A stretch of 64,000 nt of DNA from assembly GCA_002682825.1 (NCBI GenBank), contig NOKP01000031.1, forward strand, positions 1 to 64,000. The letters are read 5' to 3'. Source of the stretch: Neonectria sp. B-13 (taxonomy: Eukaryota; Ascomycota; Sordariomycetes; Hypocreales; Nectriaceae). Below the pieces are notes generated by a model, which saw only the letters and a list, made by a program, of their open reading frames with translations, had not been told where the DNA came from and made no database searches. Both the position numbers and the translations under genes were made by a program. This document shows positions 23,935-36,308 of this stretch, piece after piece (within the stretch, counting starts at the first letter, position 1; each line of letters opens with the position of its first letter).

Positions 23935-24856
23935 AGGGAAGAAAAAGATAAATTTTAATAGGATAGAAATAATAAGATAATATAGATAGAATAGGTTAAA
24001 TAATACTAAAAGGACAATAGCTAAAAGGGAAATAAGGGATATATTATATAGTTATAAAACTAAAGGTATTAATTATTAATCTAACTTCTAGAAGGTTTTA
24101 ATTAGTAACTTAGTCTTAGTATTAATAATAGTTAATTATTAATCTGATTTCTAGAAGGTTCTAATTAGTAATTTATTCTTAGTATTAATAATAGTTAAAT
24201 ATTAATCTTACTTCTAAAATATTCTACTTAGTAATTCTAATCCTAGTATTAATAATAGCTAGTTATTAATCCTATTTCTAGAAGGTTCTAATTAGTAATT
24301 TAGTCTTAGTATTAATAATAGTTAATTATTAATCTTATTTCTAGAATATTCTAATTAGTAATTCTAATCCTAATATTAATAATAACTAATTATTAATCTT
24401 ATTTTTAAAAGATTCTAATCAGTAATTAATCTCTTTGAAGATTCTAATTAATAACTAATACCTTAAAAAGCTATATTTAATAATTAGTCATTTAAAGAAT
24501 CTATTTACTAACTATATTACTATTTTATATTAAATCTTTAAATTAATCTTATAATATTATTTTAATATTACATTATATTTATTTATTCAATAAGTATTAT
24601 TTTACTTTGAATATAGCTTAATACTAATTTAATACTAAGATACTAATTAATTAGTATTTAATTAGTACTACCTTATACTAATACTAATACTAATTTAAAA
24701 TACTAAATACTAATTAAATACTAATTTCAAATTAAGTAGTATTAGTCTATACTAATATTAAAGCTTTTAGTATTTAATTAGTATTTTACTAATTAATTTA
24801 AATTAGCATTAATTAGTACAAAAAGTACTAATTAATTTCACAACCCTAATAATAAT

Positions 24857-25449
24857 CTATAAAAAGATTTGTTTTTTTCTTAAAGATTATTAATAAATTC
24901 TATTTTCTTTAGAATTAGAAAGTTTATCTATAAATTTACTAAAAGTATTATTTATCTTTTTAACTTCTAAGAATAAGATTTTTAATTTATTCTTTATATT
25001 CTTATTTAATGTATTTATTAATTATCTTTTTAATAATAATATATTATAAATATATATTATAAAAGCCTTTTTATTATTCTTAATTAGGTTTTTTATAAGG
25101 ATCTTTAGGTTTATTAAAATAATTAGCTTATAGCTATATAAGTATATATAAGTATTAATAAGAATACCTTTCTTACCTATTAAGTGTAATAAGAAAAGAA
25201 TATTACTAACCTCTATAAGACATTATACTTTAGCAAATAGTTATTAGATCTTTTAGGAGTAACCCTAAGAATCAATTAAGAAGAACATTAATCAATAGAC
25301 CTATATTTCATAAGATAGTATTAAGATAACAATCCCTTACTATGCCTATAGTACTAATAATAATGAATTCACTTATTGTACTACTTCCTATATATCTATC
25401 TTTATTGCTTATAATATTACTAAAGGATTATTAATGTATTTTCTAAGTG
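24857..25449. other. Degraded sequence, unknown type
   Basis: AT-rich, with a patch at about 25190-25450 that is less RIPed (retains CA dinucleotides). No coding motif recognised. Its right part resembles, loosely, the complement of sequence to the right of 27700. Confidence 0.35.
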
Positions 25450-25642
25450 TTAAGTTGAAGGATTATAAGGGTTAGTTTAACTAGTGTAATATATTAGGCT
25501 TAAAAGAGTAGATATTAATATATTGTAAGACTTTAAGTTAGTAAGTAGTTAGAGATTGCTTAGTAAGGACTCTAAGTAGTCCTTATAAGGCTTAGCTCTA
25601 AGCTATTATAGCTATAATAGCTTTTACTCCAAGGTTAGTCTT
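25450..25642 (+). repeat. Unidentified dispersed repeat, left copy
   Basis: About 190 bases, from TTAAGTTGAAGGATTATAAG to CTCCAAGGTTAGTCTTATA, matching the complement of 27503-27700 with mainly transition differences. Contains AGTAAGTAGTTAGAGAT and TAGTCCTTATA segments shared by both copies. The class is unknown. Confidence 0.65.
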
Positions 25643-25756
25643 ATAAATCTATTCTTTTATATATTAATAGTTATTTATTCTAATCTTATCTTAGATTATT
25701 TCTATAGATATTTATTTTTAGATTTAAGATAAAGGATTTTATTAAGTTAATTTCTT

Positions 25757-25975
25757 TATTAAAACTACTATTTAAACTACTATTTCTACTTATTTATAAT
25801 TCAATTAAATAGTTATATATTTCCTTTACTTAAGCTAAATAAAAGGATAAATCTTTAGGTTTTAAACCTAATTATTAGCTTTTATTCTTTTAATAGAACT
25901 CTATTTATAAAATTTCTTTATACTTTATAGTTAATATTAAAGGTTATTATAAAAGTATTCCCTTAGCTCTTAATA
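25757..25975 (-). mobile_element. Family A fragment A4a
   Basis: Strongly RIPed remnant of the ORF-sense 3' end of family A (AAACTACTATTTAAACTAC, then TTTTAAACCTAATTATTAGC). The 5' half is absent. Confidence 0.6.
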
Positions 25976-26145
25976 AATATATTATTAGAATATATTATTT
26001 AACTTTAATAACTATTAAGCCTTTTATTAAATATATTATAATAAGTTTTTAATGTATTTTTTCATTTATTCTATAATCTTTAAATATTTACATATAAATA
26101 ATTAAGTAAGCCTTTATATACTTTTATATTTGTATTATTATTATT

Positions 26146-26684
26146 AAAAGTACTATTTAAATTACTATTTCTACTTATTAATAATTCTATTAAATAGTTA
26201 TATATTTATTTTATTTAAGCTTAATAAAGAAATAGATCTTTAAATTTTAAACCTAATTATTAACTTCTACTCTCTTTAGCATTTAACTCTTTCTATTAAA
26301 TTCTTATATACTTTATAACTAATATTAAAGATAACTATAGAGTTGTTTTAGTTTTTAATATACTATTCTTTTAGTTATAGGTTAATTAGAATAATATTAT
26401 ATATTAACTATATTATCTATAAAGTATAAATAGAATTATATAGCATTCTAAAGAACTCTTTCATTAAATAGTAATATTATTATTCCTTTTTAACTTTAAA
26501 GCTAATTGCTTTAAAAAGAGCTATTATATTATAATTTATTAGATTATTATTATATTAACCTAAATTCTATTTTATACTAGAATATTATACTTAAAGAGTA
26601 TTAATTATATGAATTTCTTAAATCTAAACTAATTAATTATAGATTATTCTATATATTTTAAATTAGATATTTAAGTTATAATAT
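26146..26684 (-). mobile_element. Family A fragment A4b, interrupted by A5
   Basis: Heavily RIPed family A sequence in the CACTG-first orientation, readable through the ORF region (GTAATATTATTATTCC, AAAGAGCTATTATATTATA). It stops at 26684, where copy A5 begins. Confidence 0.6.
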
Positions 26685-26919
26685 TTAGATATAATAGTCC
26701 TTAGTAGTACATACCTAGAGAAGAGGCTAAAGGTTAAATAGTATAAAAGAAAATAGAAAAAACAATAGTATAATAGGCTTAATACCTAAGCCTAAGGCAA
26801 TAATAACTTAAGGAGATAAAAGTTTCTAATATAAAGTTAAGGTATAAGTTTTACTACCTTAATTAGCTAGAAAAGCTAGATCTTAGAAAAGCTAGATCTT
26901 AGAAAAGCTAGATCTTAGA
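26685..26919 (+). mobile_element. Family A copy A5, 5' part, running into an N gap
   Basis: Begins TTAGATATAATAG and is colinear with other A copies through the TATAAAAG motif and into the 16 bp minisatellite, where 100 Ns begin at 26920. Confidence 0.75.
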
Positions 26920-27019
26920 NNNNNNNNNNNNNNNNNNNNNNNNNNNNNNNNNNNNNNNNNNNNNNNNNNNNNNNNNNNNNNNNNNNNNNNNNNNNNNNNN
27001 NNNNNNNNNNNNNNNNNNN

Positions 27020-27076
27020 AAGGTTAAACAGTATAAAAGAAAACAGAAAAAACAATAGTATAATAGGCTTAATACC
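27020..27076 (+). mobile_element. Family A fragment A6 next to hAT H6
   Basis: AAGGTTAAACAGTATAAAAG through GGCTTAATACC. The hAT element H6 follows at exactly the A position where H5 sits in copy A2, but no A sequence resumes after it. Confidence 0.75.
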
Positions 27077-27495
27077 CAGGGTTGTGAAATTAGTACACTA
27101 GAAATTTCCATTAGTACATTTTAGTACAGTTTTAAACTTTTATTAAAAATCAGCCTTTAGCTATACAATTATAAACTTTGCATTTTCTAGTACTTATACC
27201 ATCTTAGTACTCTAAATGAGAACTTATATTACATAAGCAAATTTATATAGCTAGGAATACCAATTAGTACAAAATTAGTATGTTTTTTTAGTATACTAAA
27301 TACTAAAAGTGGACTAATTTGGAATGCCTAGCTTATCTAAGTAGATAAATATTAGTAAGCTTTACTAGTATAGAGCTGAGATTTAGGGCTATTTAATACT
27401 ACTCATCTTATATTTTTATAGCTAAGGGCTAATTTCTAATTCACTGTGAAAGGTGTACTAAGAAAAGTACTAGAATTACTAATTTCACAACCCTG
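27077..27495. mobile_element. hAT MITE H6 (419 bp) with mismatched flanks
   Basis: Same element as H5, opposite orientation. Left flank TTAATACC (27069-27076) is the complement of the H5 duplication GGTATTAA, but the right flank is GACTCATA, so the duplication is lost. Confidence 0.88.
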
Positions 27496-27502
27496 GACTC
27501 AT

Positions 27503-27700
27503 ACAGCCAACCTTAGAGTAAAGCTACTATAGCTACTATAGCTAAAGGCCTAGCCCTATAAGGACTATATAGAGTCCTTAGTAAGTGATCTCTAACTACT
27601 TACTAAGTTAAAGTCTTATAAGATACTAATACCTACCCTTAAAGCCTAATATCTTACTTTAGTCAAACTAACCCTTATAATTCTTTAACTTCTATATCTA
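27503..27700 (-). repeat. Unidentified dispersed repeat, right copy
   Basis: Inverted relative to 25450-25642. Begins directly after hAT H6 (CAGCCAACCTTAGAGTAAAG). Retains more CA dinucleotides than its partner. Confidence 0.65.
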
Positions 27701-28713
27701 CCTAAATAATTAGTATGAATATTATAGCAATAAAGAATCTATAATTAACTCTAGTATAGATAATATAACTATTAACTATTTTTTAATTAGTAGAAAATCC
27801 CTTATAGAAAGAACTAATAATTAAGGAAGTAATATAAGCTATAGTTCTAAAGGAACTAGGATAAGATACTCTTTAATCAGTAGAATAACTAATTACTAAA
27901 GAAATAATAAATAACTAAGAAGTACTATTCCTAGCTATATTAATAAAAGCTATAGGAATCTACCTCTTTTTAAAGAGTCCTATACTATTAGAAGCTATAG
28001 GTTACTATCTATCTAAGAGTAAAACCTTTAATATCTATAATAATAGCTTTTAATATTAGAATTAGTTCTTAATATATAATAAGTATTAAAGCTATTTAAA
28101 TATTCTATAATTATATAGAAAATACTTAGAATCTTAATACCTATATTAAGAGGTATTATAAAGGTTAAATAATTATAGTTAATAGTAATTATATAGAGAA
28201 TATTTAGAATTCTATTTATAATAAAGCTAAGACTAAAAGGAATTTAAACTATAAATAATTATTAGGATATTTATATAATAAATAGTTAAATAAATAGAAT
28301 TTATAAGATAACTTATTAAATAATTAATAATTATTATACCTAAAAGGAACTAGAATAAACCTTCTATATATAATTATTAACTTCTATAGAATAATACTAT
28401 AAGAGTTTAGGTTAATAATTAGATCTATATAATTAATATAAAGAATAGTCTTTAAGTAGGCTACTTAAATACCTAAAGATTAAATAGTTTATAATAAAGT
28501 TTAACTATCTATTATAAATATAATAGTATAATTATATAAGGAATCTTATAGAACCTTCTTAGCATAATTTTCTTAACTTTATCTATAAAAGATATATAGA
28601 CTTATTATTATAAGATTAATATTTATATAATAAACTATTAAAGCTCTAATAGAGTAATAATTAGTTATTAATAAGCTATTTTAGTACTTAGTTTACTATA
28701 TATACTTTACTAA
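27701..28713. other. RIP-degraded repeat of unknown type
   Basis: About 1 kb with no open frame and no recognisable domain on either strand. Confidence 0.35.
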
Positions 28714-28810
28714 CCCTCTATAAGGGAACCTAATATATAATGATTACTGTATTATACATTGATTTCTTTGTCTTAAGCCTAGTTGGTTTTAAAGTTCTTT
28801 ATTAACCTTT
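28714..28810 (-). mobile_element. Family B fragment B7 (about 97 bp)
   Basis: CCCTCTATAAGGGAACC to GTTCTTTATTAACC, the ORF-sense 3' end of family B only. No matching duplication was found on the right. Looks like a 5'-truncated copy. Confidence 0.7.
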
Positions 28811-28861
28811 ATTCCTTTTATCTTAAGAATACCTTTTATTAAAAATATAAAGATTACTTTT

Positions 28862-29908
28862 CACTGTTGAAACTACTGTTTGGACTACTGTTTCTGCCTA
28901 TCCGCAATTGCGCTGAATCACGTGTTTCCTTTGCTTGAGCTTAACGGGGGGATAGATCTTTGGATTTTGAACCTAATTATTGACTTTTGCCCCCTCCACA
29001 GAACTCCCTCTGCCAAATCCCTCCATGCTTCGTGGCCAATGTTAGAGATGACCATAGGATTCCCTCGGTTTCTAATGCATTACTCCTTCAGCTGCAGGTT
29101 GGTCAGAACGATGTCATCTGTTAACTGCATGATCCATGGGGTAGAGATAGGGTCGTGCAGCTTCTTGAGGAACTCCTTCTCTGCAGTAGTAATATTGCTG
29201 TTCCTTTCTAGCTTTAGAGCTAGCCTCTCTAGAAAGAGCTATTCTATTGTAATTCACTGGGCTATTACTGTATTAAGCTAGATTCTATTTTACAGTAGGA
29301 TATTACAGCTAAAGACTGCTAATTGGACCAATTTCTTAGGTCTAAAGCAATTGATCATAGGCTATTTTATATGCCCTAGGCTAGACTTTTAAGCTACAAT
29401 TTGCAGTATAGAAATAAGGCTTAGATGTTCTTTCAATTCAATATATAGGTCATATGAGAGCCTATGTATATAGCTTGGTAAGGGCTCGCTGGGCTGTAGT
29501 GCGATTTGGATGGCAGTCATCTTGTGCGATCGGTGGTATGGTTGTTGTATTGTTTAGAAGGTTAGATGGAATGCGAAGAGGTAACCTGGAAAGCGTAGAG
29601 CCTTGCAGGCTGGGCTTTTATCCCAAGGGGTTTTAGCCTTTTCTAAGGTCTAGCTTTTCCAAGATCTAGCTTTTCTAAGATCTAGCTTTTCCAAGATCTA
29701 GCTTTTCCAAGATCTAGCTTTTCCAGCTGATTGGGGCAGTAAAACTTACACCTTAACTTTATAGCAGAAACTTTTATCTCCTTGAGTCATTATTGCCTTA
29801 GGCTTAGGTATTAAGCCTATTATACTATTGTTTTTTCTGTTTTCTTTTATACTGTTTAACCTTTAGCCTCTTCTCTAGGTGTGTGCTACCAAGGACTATT
29901 ATATCTAA
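28862..29908 (-). mobile_element. Family A element, copy A7 (complete, 1047 bp, lightly RIPed)
   Basis: CACTGTTGAAACTACTG to TATATCTAA with the 15 bp duplication ATAAAGATTACTTTT (28847-28861, 29909-29923). The sense ORF starts at ATG 29518-29520 (MTAIQIALQP), is hit by a TAA at the codon that reads CAA in A13, and has the long form of the C-terminal region. The 72-base segment at 29080-29151, absent from A13 and A14, supplies the normal stop. Palindrome CGCAATTGCG and E-box CACGTG occur near the sense 3' end. Five minisatellite units. Confidence 0.88.
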
Positions 29909-29923
29909 ATAAAGATTACTTTT

Positions 29924-32900
29924 AACTATATAATTATTCTTAGAAAAATATTAATAAGCTATTAATTAAGAAATATTAAGATTATATTCTTAGTTATAAA
30001 AAGAATTAAATAGAAATACTTAATTATTACTTAAAGAGTATTAAGAAAGCTTTATTAAGTAAAAGAGTTTTCTTTAAACTAAAAAGAATAAATATCTATA
30101 GTTTAAAGAAGAATAATATTAAGTATTTTATAAAATATATTAATAAAAAGATAGTTTAAAAAGTCTTTAAGATTATTCTTAAAGACTAAATAAAAAAGAA
30201 TAATCTAATAGTAACTAAAGTAGAAAAAATATAATAATTAAGACTAAAAGTTAGCTATAAGAATATAATTATATAAGTTAATATAATATATAAAAGGAAA
30301 ATAAATAAGATTTAATTAAAAAATAATATCCTTTTTAATAAATCTATATTAAAAAAAGACTTATTCTAAAGAGAGAAAAAATAAGAAAAGATTAAAAGGG
30401 ACTTAAAGTATAATTTATCTTATTTTAACTATATTATACTTAAGTTCTTAAAGATTAAGAAAAGCTTTAAGCTTTTTAAGGAAAAGCTTAAAGTAATTAT
30501 AGACTAAATAAAGAATACCCTTAGGGATATAAAAAGGGATATCTTCTATTAGATCTTTTTTAATTAAAAAGAAGTATTATCTTAAACCTTTAGGGAAAAA
30601 AAGAAAATTAACCTAAGGGTTATACTACTTTAAGTTATTAAAATTATACTCTATATTACTTAATATTATAGTAATATAGTAATTCTATATAGGATTAAGA
30701 AGAAGGTTATTAATCTTTTAAAAACCTAACTAAAGAATAAGCTTATTAAGAAAAGTTATACTTTTTATAGAAACTATTAAATACTTATAATTAAAAAAGA
30801 TTAAGAATTATACTTTATTAACTTAATAAAGTAATATAATACTTATATTATTAGAAATAGTATAATTCCTCTAGGAATAAATAACTTTTTAGTTAAATTT
30901 AGAATTATAATAAGAATCCTTTTTAACTTATTTTTAAATAAAGCTAAAGCTTTTTTAAATAATATTAATATTACAGAATTAAAAACTAACTATAATAAGA
31001 AAAAAGCTTTTCCTAGTATAAGAAGGTTTATCCTAAAGTATTTTATTAATCTTAATACTATTCTAATTAATATTAAACTAACTAATTATATAATTATTAC
31101 TAAAAAGTTAACTTAGTATTAAAAAACTATTTCTATTATAGAGTACTTTTATATTATAAGTAAAAGAAAGTTAATAAAAGAAAAGATTATTAAGATTATT
31201 AAATAAGTAAATTATAAGACTTTAACTAAAGTAAGAGTATTCCTTAGTATTACTAACTATTATAAAATCTAGATTAGAAACTATACTTAGATTATATAGA
31301 TTCTTACTAAACTACTAAAGAAAGACTTTACTTAGGACTAAAGTAAGAATTAATAAGCTATAAGAATAATATTAAAGGAAAAGATTATATTAGCTTTTAT
31401 CTTTATAACCTTTAATCTTTTAGAAGGAATTAAAAAGGTTATTTTAATAATGAATATAAGTATCCTAGGCTAAAAAGCTATCTTAATATAGGTTATTTAA
31501 GGGAAATACTATTCTATAAGATTTAAATTAGAAACTTAGATAAATATTAAGAAAAAGTATAATATAATTAAGCTAAAGTATAAAGAAGCCTTTTATATAA
31601 TATAGTATCTATATATATATATTTATAGTTATTTATTTACCTTAGAAATAAACTCTAAAGTATTAATTAATTAGTTAAATAATTAAGTAAATAATATATT
31701 AAGAGCTATAGTTATTAAATAGCTTAACTATCTATTACTTTTTGGCTTTATAATTAAGTATATTCTTAGGAAGAAGAATATAATTATAGATAGTCTATTA
31801 AGGAAAGGTTAAAGACCTTTTAACCTTTTAAATTAAGAAGCTAAAGTAGATATTAAGAATGAAATTAATACCTACTTTAACCTTATTCTTCTTAGACCTA
31901 AAGATAATACTCTTATAGATAACTATAAAGATAAATAGCTTACCTTAGCTAATTATCTTATATTTCTATAAAGACCTAAAGGTATATTAATAAGAGACTT
32001 TAAGAGACTAAGAGTAAAAGTAACTTAATTCTTTATTAAAGGAGATTAAATCTAAAAGTAAGAACTAAGAGAAAGAGATAATCCTATATTAGTTATTAAT
32101 AATAATAATCTTTAAAAGTATTTTATAACTTTATATTACTATTATAAAGGCTATAAAGAATAGAAAGCTATAATACAAATTATATTTTAGTACTATTTTT
32201 AGTAAGATCTAAAATACTCTTTAGAAATAATTATCTAAAAATATTTAATTTATTAAGAATATATAGCATAATAAATAACTAAATAGATTAAGCTTATTAT
32301 TCCTTAGTATTTAATAATAAAGATCTATATTAATAAATAGTATTTACTCTTTAATAAAGGTATAAAGTTCTTATTAAAAGTTAAATATAATCTAATAGAA
32401 TAGATTAAAGCTATAGCTATTAGTAATCTTACTATAGCTAATATTAAAAGATTTATAAAGAAGATTATTTACTATTATAGAATACTAGTAAAAATTATTA
32501 CTAATAATAGAAAGGAACTTACTAAAGGGATTCCTAATAAGCTAAAAGACTTAGGTATTAAAATATCTAAAATCTCTTTCTATAACTTTAAGTTCAATAG
32601 ACTAATTAAAATAAAGTATATATCTATAATTAATTACTTTAAAAAGCTTAAAAAACTAAGAAAATGAATAGATTTAATTGATTTAGCCTTTCTTATAGAT
32701 AGATTAGTAATCTAGAGATTATATAACTACTCTCCCTTCTAGCTCCTTTATAACTAAGAATCTATTCTTTCCCTTAAAGTTAAGATCTTAACTTAAAGAC
32801 TTATTAATTAAGATAATATTAAGGATAAAAAAGATAAGATTCTAGCTAGGATATAAATTCTAGAGAAATATAAAAAGAATATTAAAGCTACTTAAGCAAA

Positions 32901-34219
32901 GATTAAGGAATATTAAAAGATCTTAGCTAAAAGGACTAATAAGTTAAATACTTTTAAGCTAAAAAAGATACTCTTACTATTAGGTAATCTAATCCTTTAA
33001 TATAATATATAAAACTACAATAATCTCTTTTTAGCTATAAAGCTTAAGCTAAAATAGAAAGAACCTTATAAGGTTTATAAAGCTCTTATAGAAACTAAGA
33101 CTTATAAGCTTAAAACTCTTATTAGAATTAAGCTTCTAAGGATTTATTATAAAAACTAATTAAAGGCTTTCTAGAAGGATAATTAAGACTAATAGATAAG
33201 CTCTAATAATAAGGAAATAATAGGATTACTATCTAATAATAAGAATAAAGAATCTAATAAAGAAGTATCTTATAATATACCTTATAAACTAAGTAAGATA
33301 AATTCCTTATTTAATAACTTTAAACTAAAGCTTATTATCTAACTATAAAAAGGGCTTAAAGGAGATTTCTAAGTTTATATTCTAAAGATAATTATAAAAG
33401 CTAAAAGTTAGTATATAGTAATTTAAATATTTTATAAGATACTAAGGATATAGTATTAGCTAAGGGTAATAGTATTACTATATAGAAAGGTAGAAAAAGA
33501 AAGAATATAATAAGATTACTAAAGAAAATTAAATATACTATATTTATAAGGGAAAAGACCTAAAAATAACTATTTAGATTAAACTTTATACTTATTATAA
33601 GATAAATAAACCTTATAGTAAAGAAAGAATAGAATAAAGAAAGCTTATTTAGAAAAGAAAAGAGTAATAATAACTAAGTAATAATACTAAATATTAAGTA
33701 TTTACTACTTATTACTTATTCTAAAGGAAAAGAAAAGTCTTTAAATAAGAAAAGATATTAATTTATTTAGCTAAAAAGCCTAATATCTATTTTAAAGAGC
33801 TTTAATAGAAACTAGAATAGTCTATCTATAGATTTTAATATTAAAAGAGCTATTTAATTCAGAAGAATACTCTAAGATAATATAAAGGTAAGAGTAAGAA
33901 TTAAAAATATCTAAAGTAAAAAAAGTTAGTATATTTAGAATAATAGCTCTATTACCTAAAAGGAACTTCTAAAGATCTTTCTAATAACCTAAAGCTAAAT
34001 ACTTATAAAGGAACTTTTAATTATAGTTAAAATAATTATACGAAATATAATTAGTATATTAACTATTTATAAAGCTTAGAATTAAAATATAAGTATAAAA
34101 AAGTATTAGTATATACTTATTAAAGTAGATAGTTATTAAAAAGTAATTATAAATATAGTAATAATATATAATTAAGTTAATAATCCTAATAAAAGTAATA
34201 ATAAAAGTTTTAAAAAGAT
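29924..34219 (+). mobile_element. Gypsy-type LTR retrotransposon remnant G2
   Basis: Heavily RIPed Gypsy element on the plus strand. Reverse transcriptase, RNase H and integrase C-terminal regions are recognisable in order (see pseudogene entry). Copy A7 abuts its left side and A8 its right. No LTR pair could be paired by eye. Same lineage as G1, judged by the RT motifs. Confidence 0.6.
30740..33190 (+). pseudogene. Gypsy pol pseudogene (RT, RNase H, integrase)
   Basis: RT: IIRNSIIPLGINNFLVKF (decayed IRDAxIPPxxNEF) at about 30840-30890, then ILFNLFL. The fingers/palm segment that should hold SGYDQ through to the FxDDI box is deleted here. TLTKVRVFLSITNYYKI, the conserved phrase after the RT, is at about 31220-31270, followed by LTKLLKKDFT. 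RNase H reads from MNISILG, AILIQ and YSIRF through TLEINSKVLI to IKYILRKKNIIIDSL (31440-31810). An integrase C-terminal phrase EPYKVYKAL then TYKLKTL lies at about 33060-33120. Many RIP-type stops; non-functional. Confidence 0.65.
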
Positions 34220-34233
34220 ATAATTAAGAAAGA

Positions 34234-35279
34234 CACTATTGAAACTACTGTTTGGACTACTGTTTCTGCCTATCTGCAATTACGCTGAACAGTCACGTGT
34301 TTCCTTTGCTTGAGCTTAACGGGGGGATAGATCTTTGGATTTTGAACCTAATTATTGACTTTTGCCCCCTCCAAACTCCCTCCGCTAAATCCCTCTATGC
34401 TTCATGGCTGATGTTAGAGATGACTACAGTAGGATTCCCTTGGTTTCTAATGCATTACTTCTTCAGCTGTAGGTTGGTTAGAATGATATCATCTATTAAC
34501 TGTATGATCTATAGGGCAGAGATAGGGTTATATAGCTTCTTAAGGAACTCCTTCTCTATAGTAGTAATATTACTGTTCCTTTCTAGCTTTAGAGCTAGCC
34601 TTTCTAGAAAGAGCTATTCTATTATAATCCATTAGGCTATTACTATATTAAGCTAGATTCTATCTTATAGTAGGATATTATAGCTAAAGACTGCTAATTA
34701 GACTAATTTCTTAGGTCTAAAGCAATTAATTATAAGCTATTTTATATGCTTTAGGCTAGACTTTTAAGCTGCAATTTGTAGCATAGAAATAAGGCTTAGA
34801 TATTCTTTTAATTCAATATATAGATTATATGAGAGCCTATATATATAGCTTAGTAAGGGCTTACTGGGCTATAGTGCGATTTGGATGGCAGTTATCTTAT
34901 GCAATTGGTAGTATGGTTGTTGTATTGTTTGGAAGGTTGGATGGAATGTGAAAAGGTAACCTAGAAAGTATAGAGGTTAGCTGGGCTTTTATCCTAAGGA
35001 GTTTTAGCCTTTTCTAAGGTCTAGCTTTTCTAAGATCTAGCTTTTCTAAGATCTAGCTTTTCTAAGATCTAGCTTTTCTAAGATCTAGCTTTTCTAGCTG
35101 ATTAGGGCAGTAAAACTTATACCTTAACTTTATAGTAGAAACTTTTATCTCCTTGAGTCATTATTGCCTTAGGCTTAGGTATTAAGCCTATTATACTATT
35201 GTTTTTTCTATTTTCTTTTATACTATTTAACCTTTAGCCTCTTCTCTAGGTATGTGCTACTAAGGACTATTATATCTAA
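34234..35279 (-). mobile_element. Family A element, copy A8 (complete, 1046 bp)
   Basis: CACTATTGAAACTACTG to TATATCTAA with the 14 bp duplication ATAATTAAGAAAGA (34220-34233, 35280-35293). Six minisatellite units at about 35013-35096. Lacks the bases between GTT and GGAGGGGGC present at the variable site of other copies. Moderately RIPed. Confidence 0.87.
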
Positions 35280-35293
35280 ATAATTAAGAAAGA

Positions 35294-36294
35294 AGATTAG
35301 TAAAAAAGTACTCTTTAGAATAAGCTTAATTAGCTAGGATAAAGATAGACTAAAGAGTATAGATTATTAGAAGTCTTATCCTAAAGATAATAGTTAAATT
35401 ATTAAAAGAAAGTTATTAAAGGAATTAGATAAGAAAGATTAAGTAATTATTAGAAGAAAAAAACTAAATATTTAACTTAATATATAATAAGTAGTTAAGT
35501 TAATTAAGAGCCTAGAAACTATAGAACTAAACCTAGAATATCTTTAAGATCTAAAGAAGTATCTTATTAGATTATTTAATCTAATAAAAAAAAGAAAAAG
35601 AAACTTACTAAGGTAAGAACTAAGTTAAGATATAAAATTAGAAAAGACTTAAAAAGAATATTATTATAATCTTTCTAATAGGTATTACTCTAATAATTAA
35701 ATAAACTAATATTAATCTAATATTTAATAAGATAATAAATATTTAAAAGCTTTAACTAAGAAAGACTTAAAAGGATAAGAAGCTTATTCTAATAAGACGC
35801 TATTATAGCTAATTAAGCTATTAAAGAATAATAAAGAAGAAAGAAATTATAAGAAATATAAAGGAATAATAAGTCTAAAAGAAAGAAAAGTAACTTAAGA
35901 AGTATTAAGTATAAAGATTTAAGCCTTAGAGCTAATCTAATAAGATTTTATATAAGAAAGAAGGGTTTTAAAAAAGTAAGTATTTAAGTTTATTATAATA
36001 AATAAAAAGAACTTAATAGAAAGGTCTAAAAAATAAGAACTATTATTACTATAATTTACTACTATAAAGAATATAATACTCTATAATAATAAAATTATTA
36101 ATATATAATTTCTTAGAAATATTAATATATATAAACTCTTTTTATACTTTAGTCCTAAGGAAAATCTATATTATAACTTAAGCTTTAATATTATAATTTT
36201 CTTCTATTTAAGCCTAGATTTTAATAAGAATCTTATTTCTTATCTTTCTATAATTAGACTAACGTTTAAAAGTATTATTATTCTTTAAAATACT
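35294..36294. other. RIP-degraded repeat between A8 and A9
   Basis: Lysine-codon-rich plus-strand frames with frequent TAA/TAG; no domain recognised. The sequence continues on the far side of A9 (37372 onward), since A9 is a clean insertion with target duplication. Confidence 0.35.
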
Positions 36295-36308
36295 ATAATA
36301 ATAGCTAC

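Larger units (their letters stand above)
21669..24848 (-). mobile_element. hAT transposon H4 (3180 bp, internally deleted)
   Basis: CAGGGTTATGAAATT to AATTTCACAACCCTA with the 8 bp duplication ATAATAAT (21661-21668, 24849-24856). Colinear with H1 except that exons 4-9 of the transposase are missing. Six 63-64 bp subterminal repeats start near 24088, 24151, 24214, 24278, 24341 and 24404. More RIPed than H1. Confidence 0.9.
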
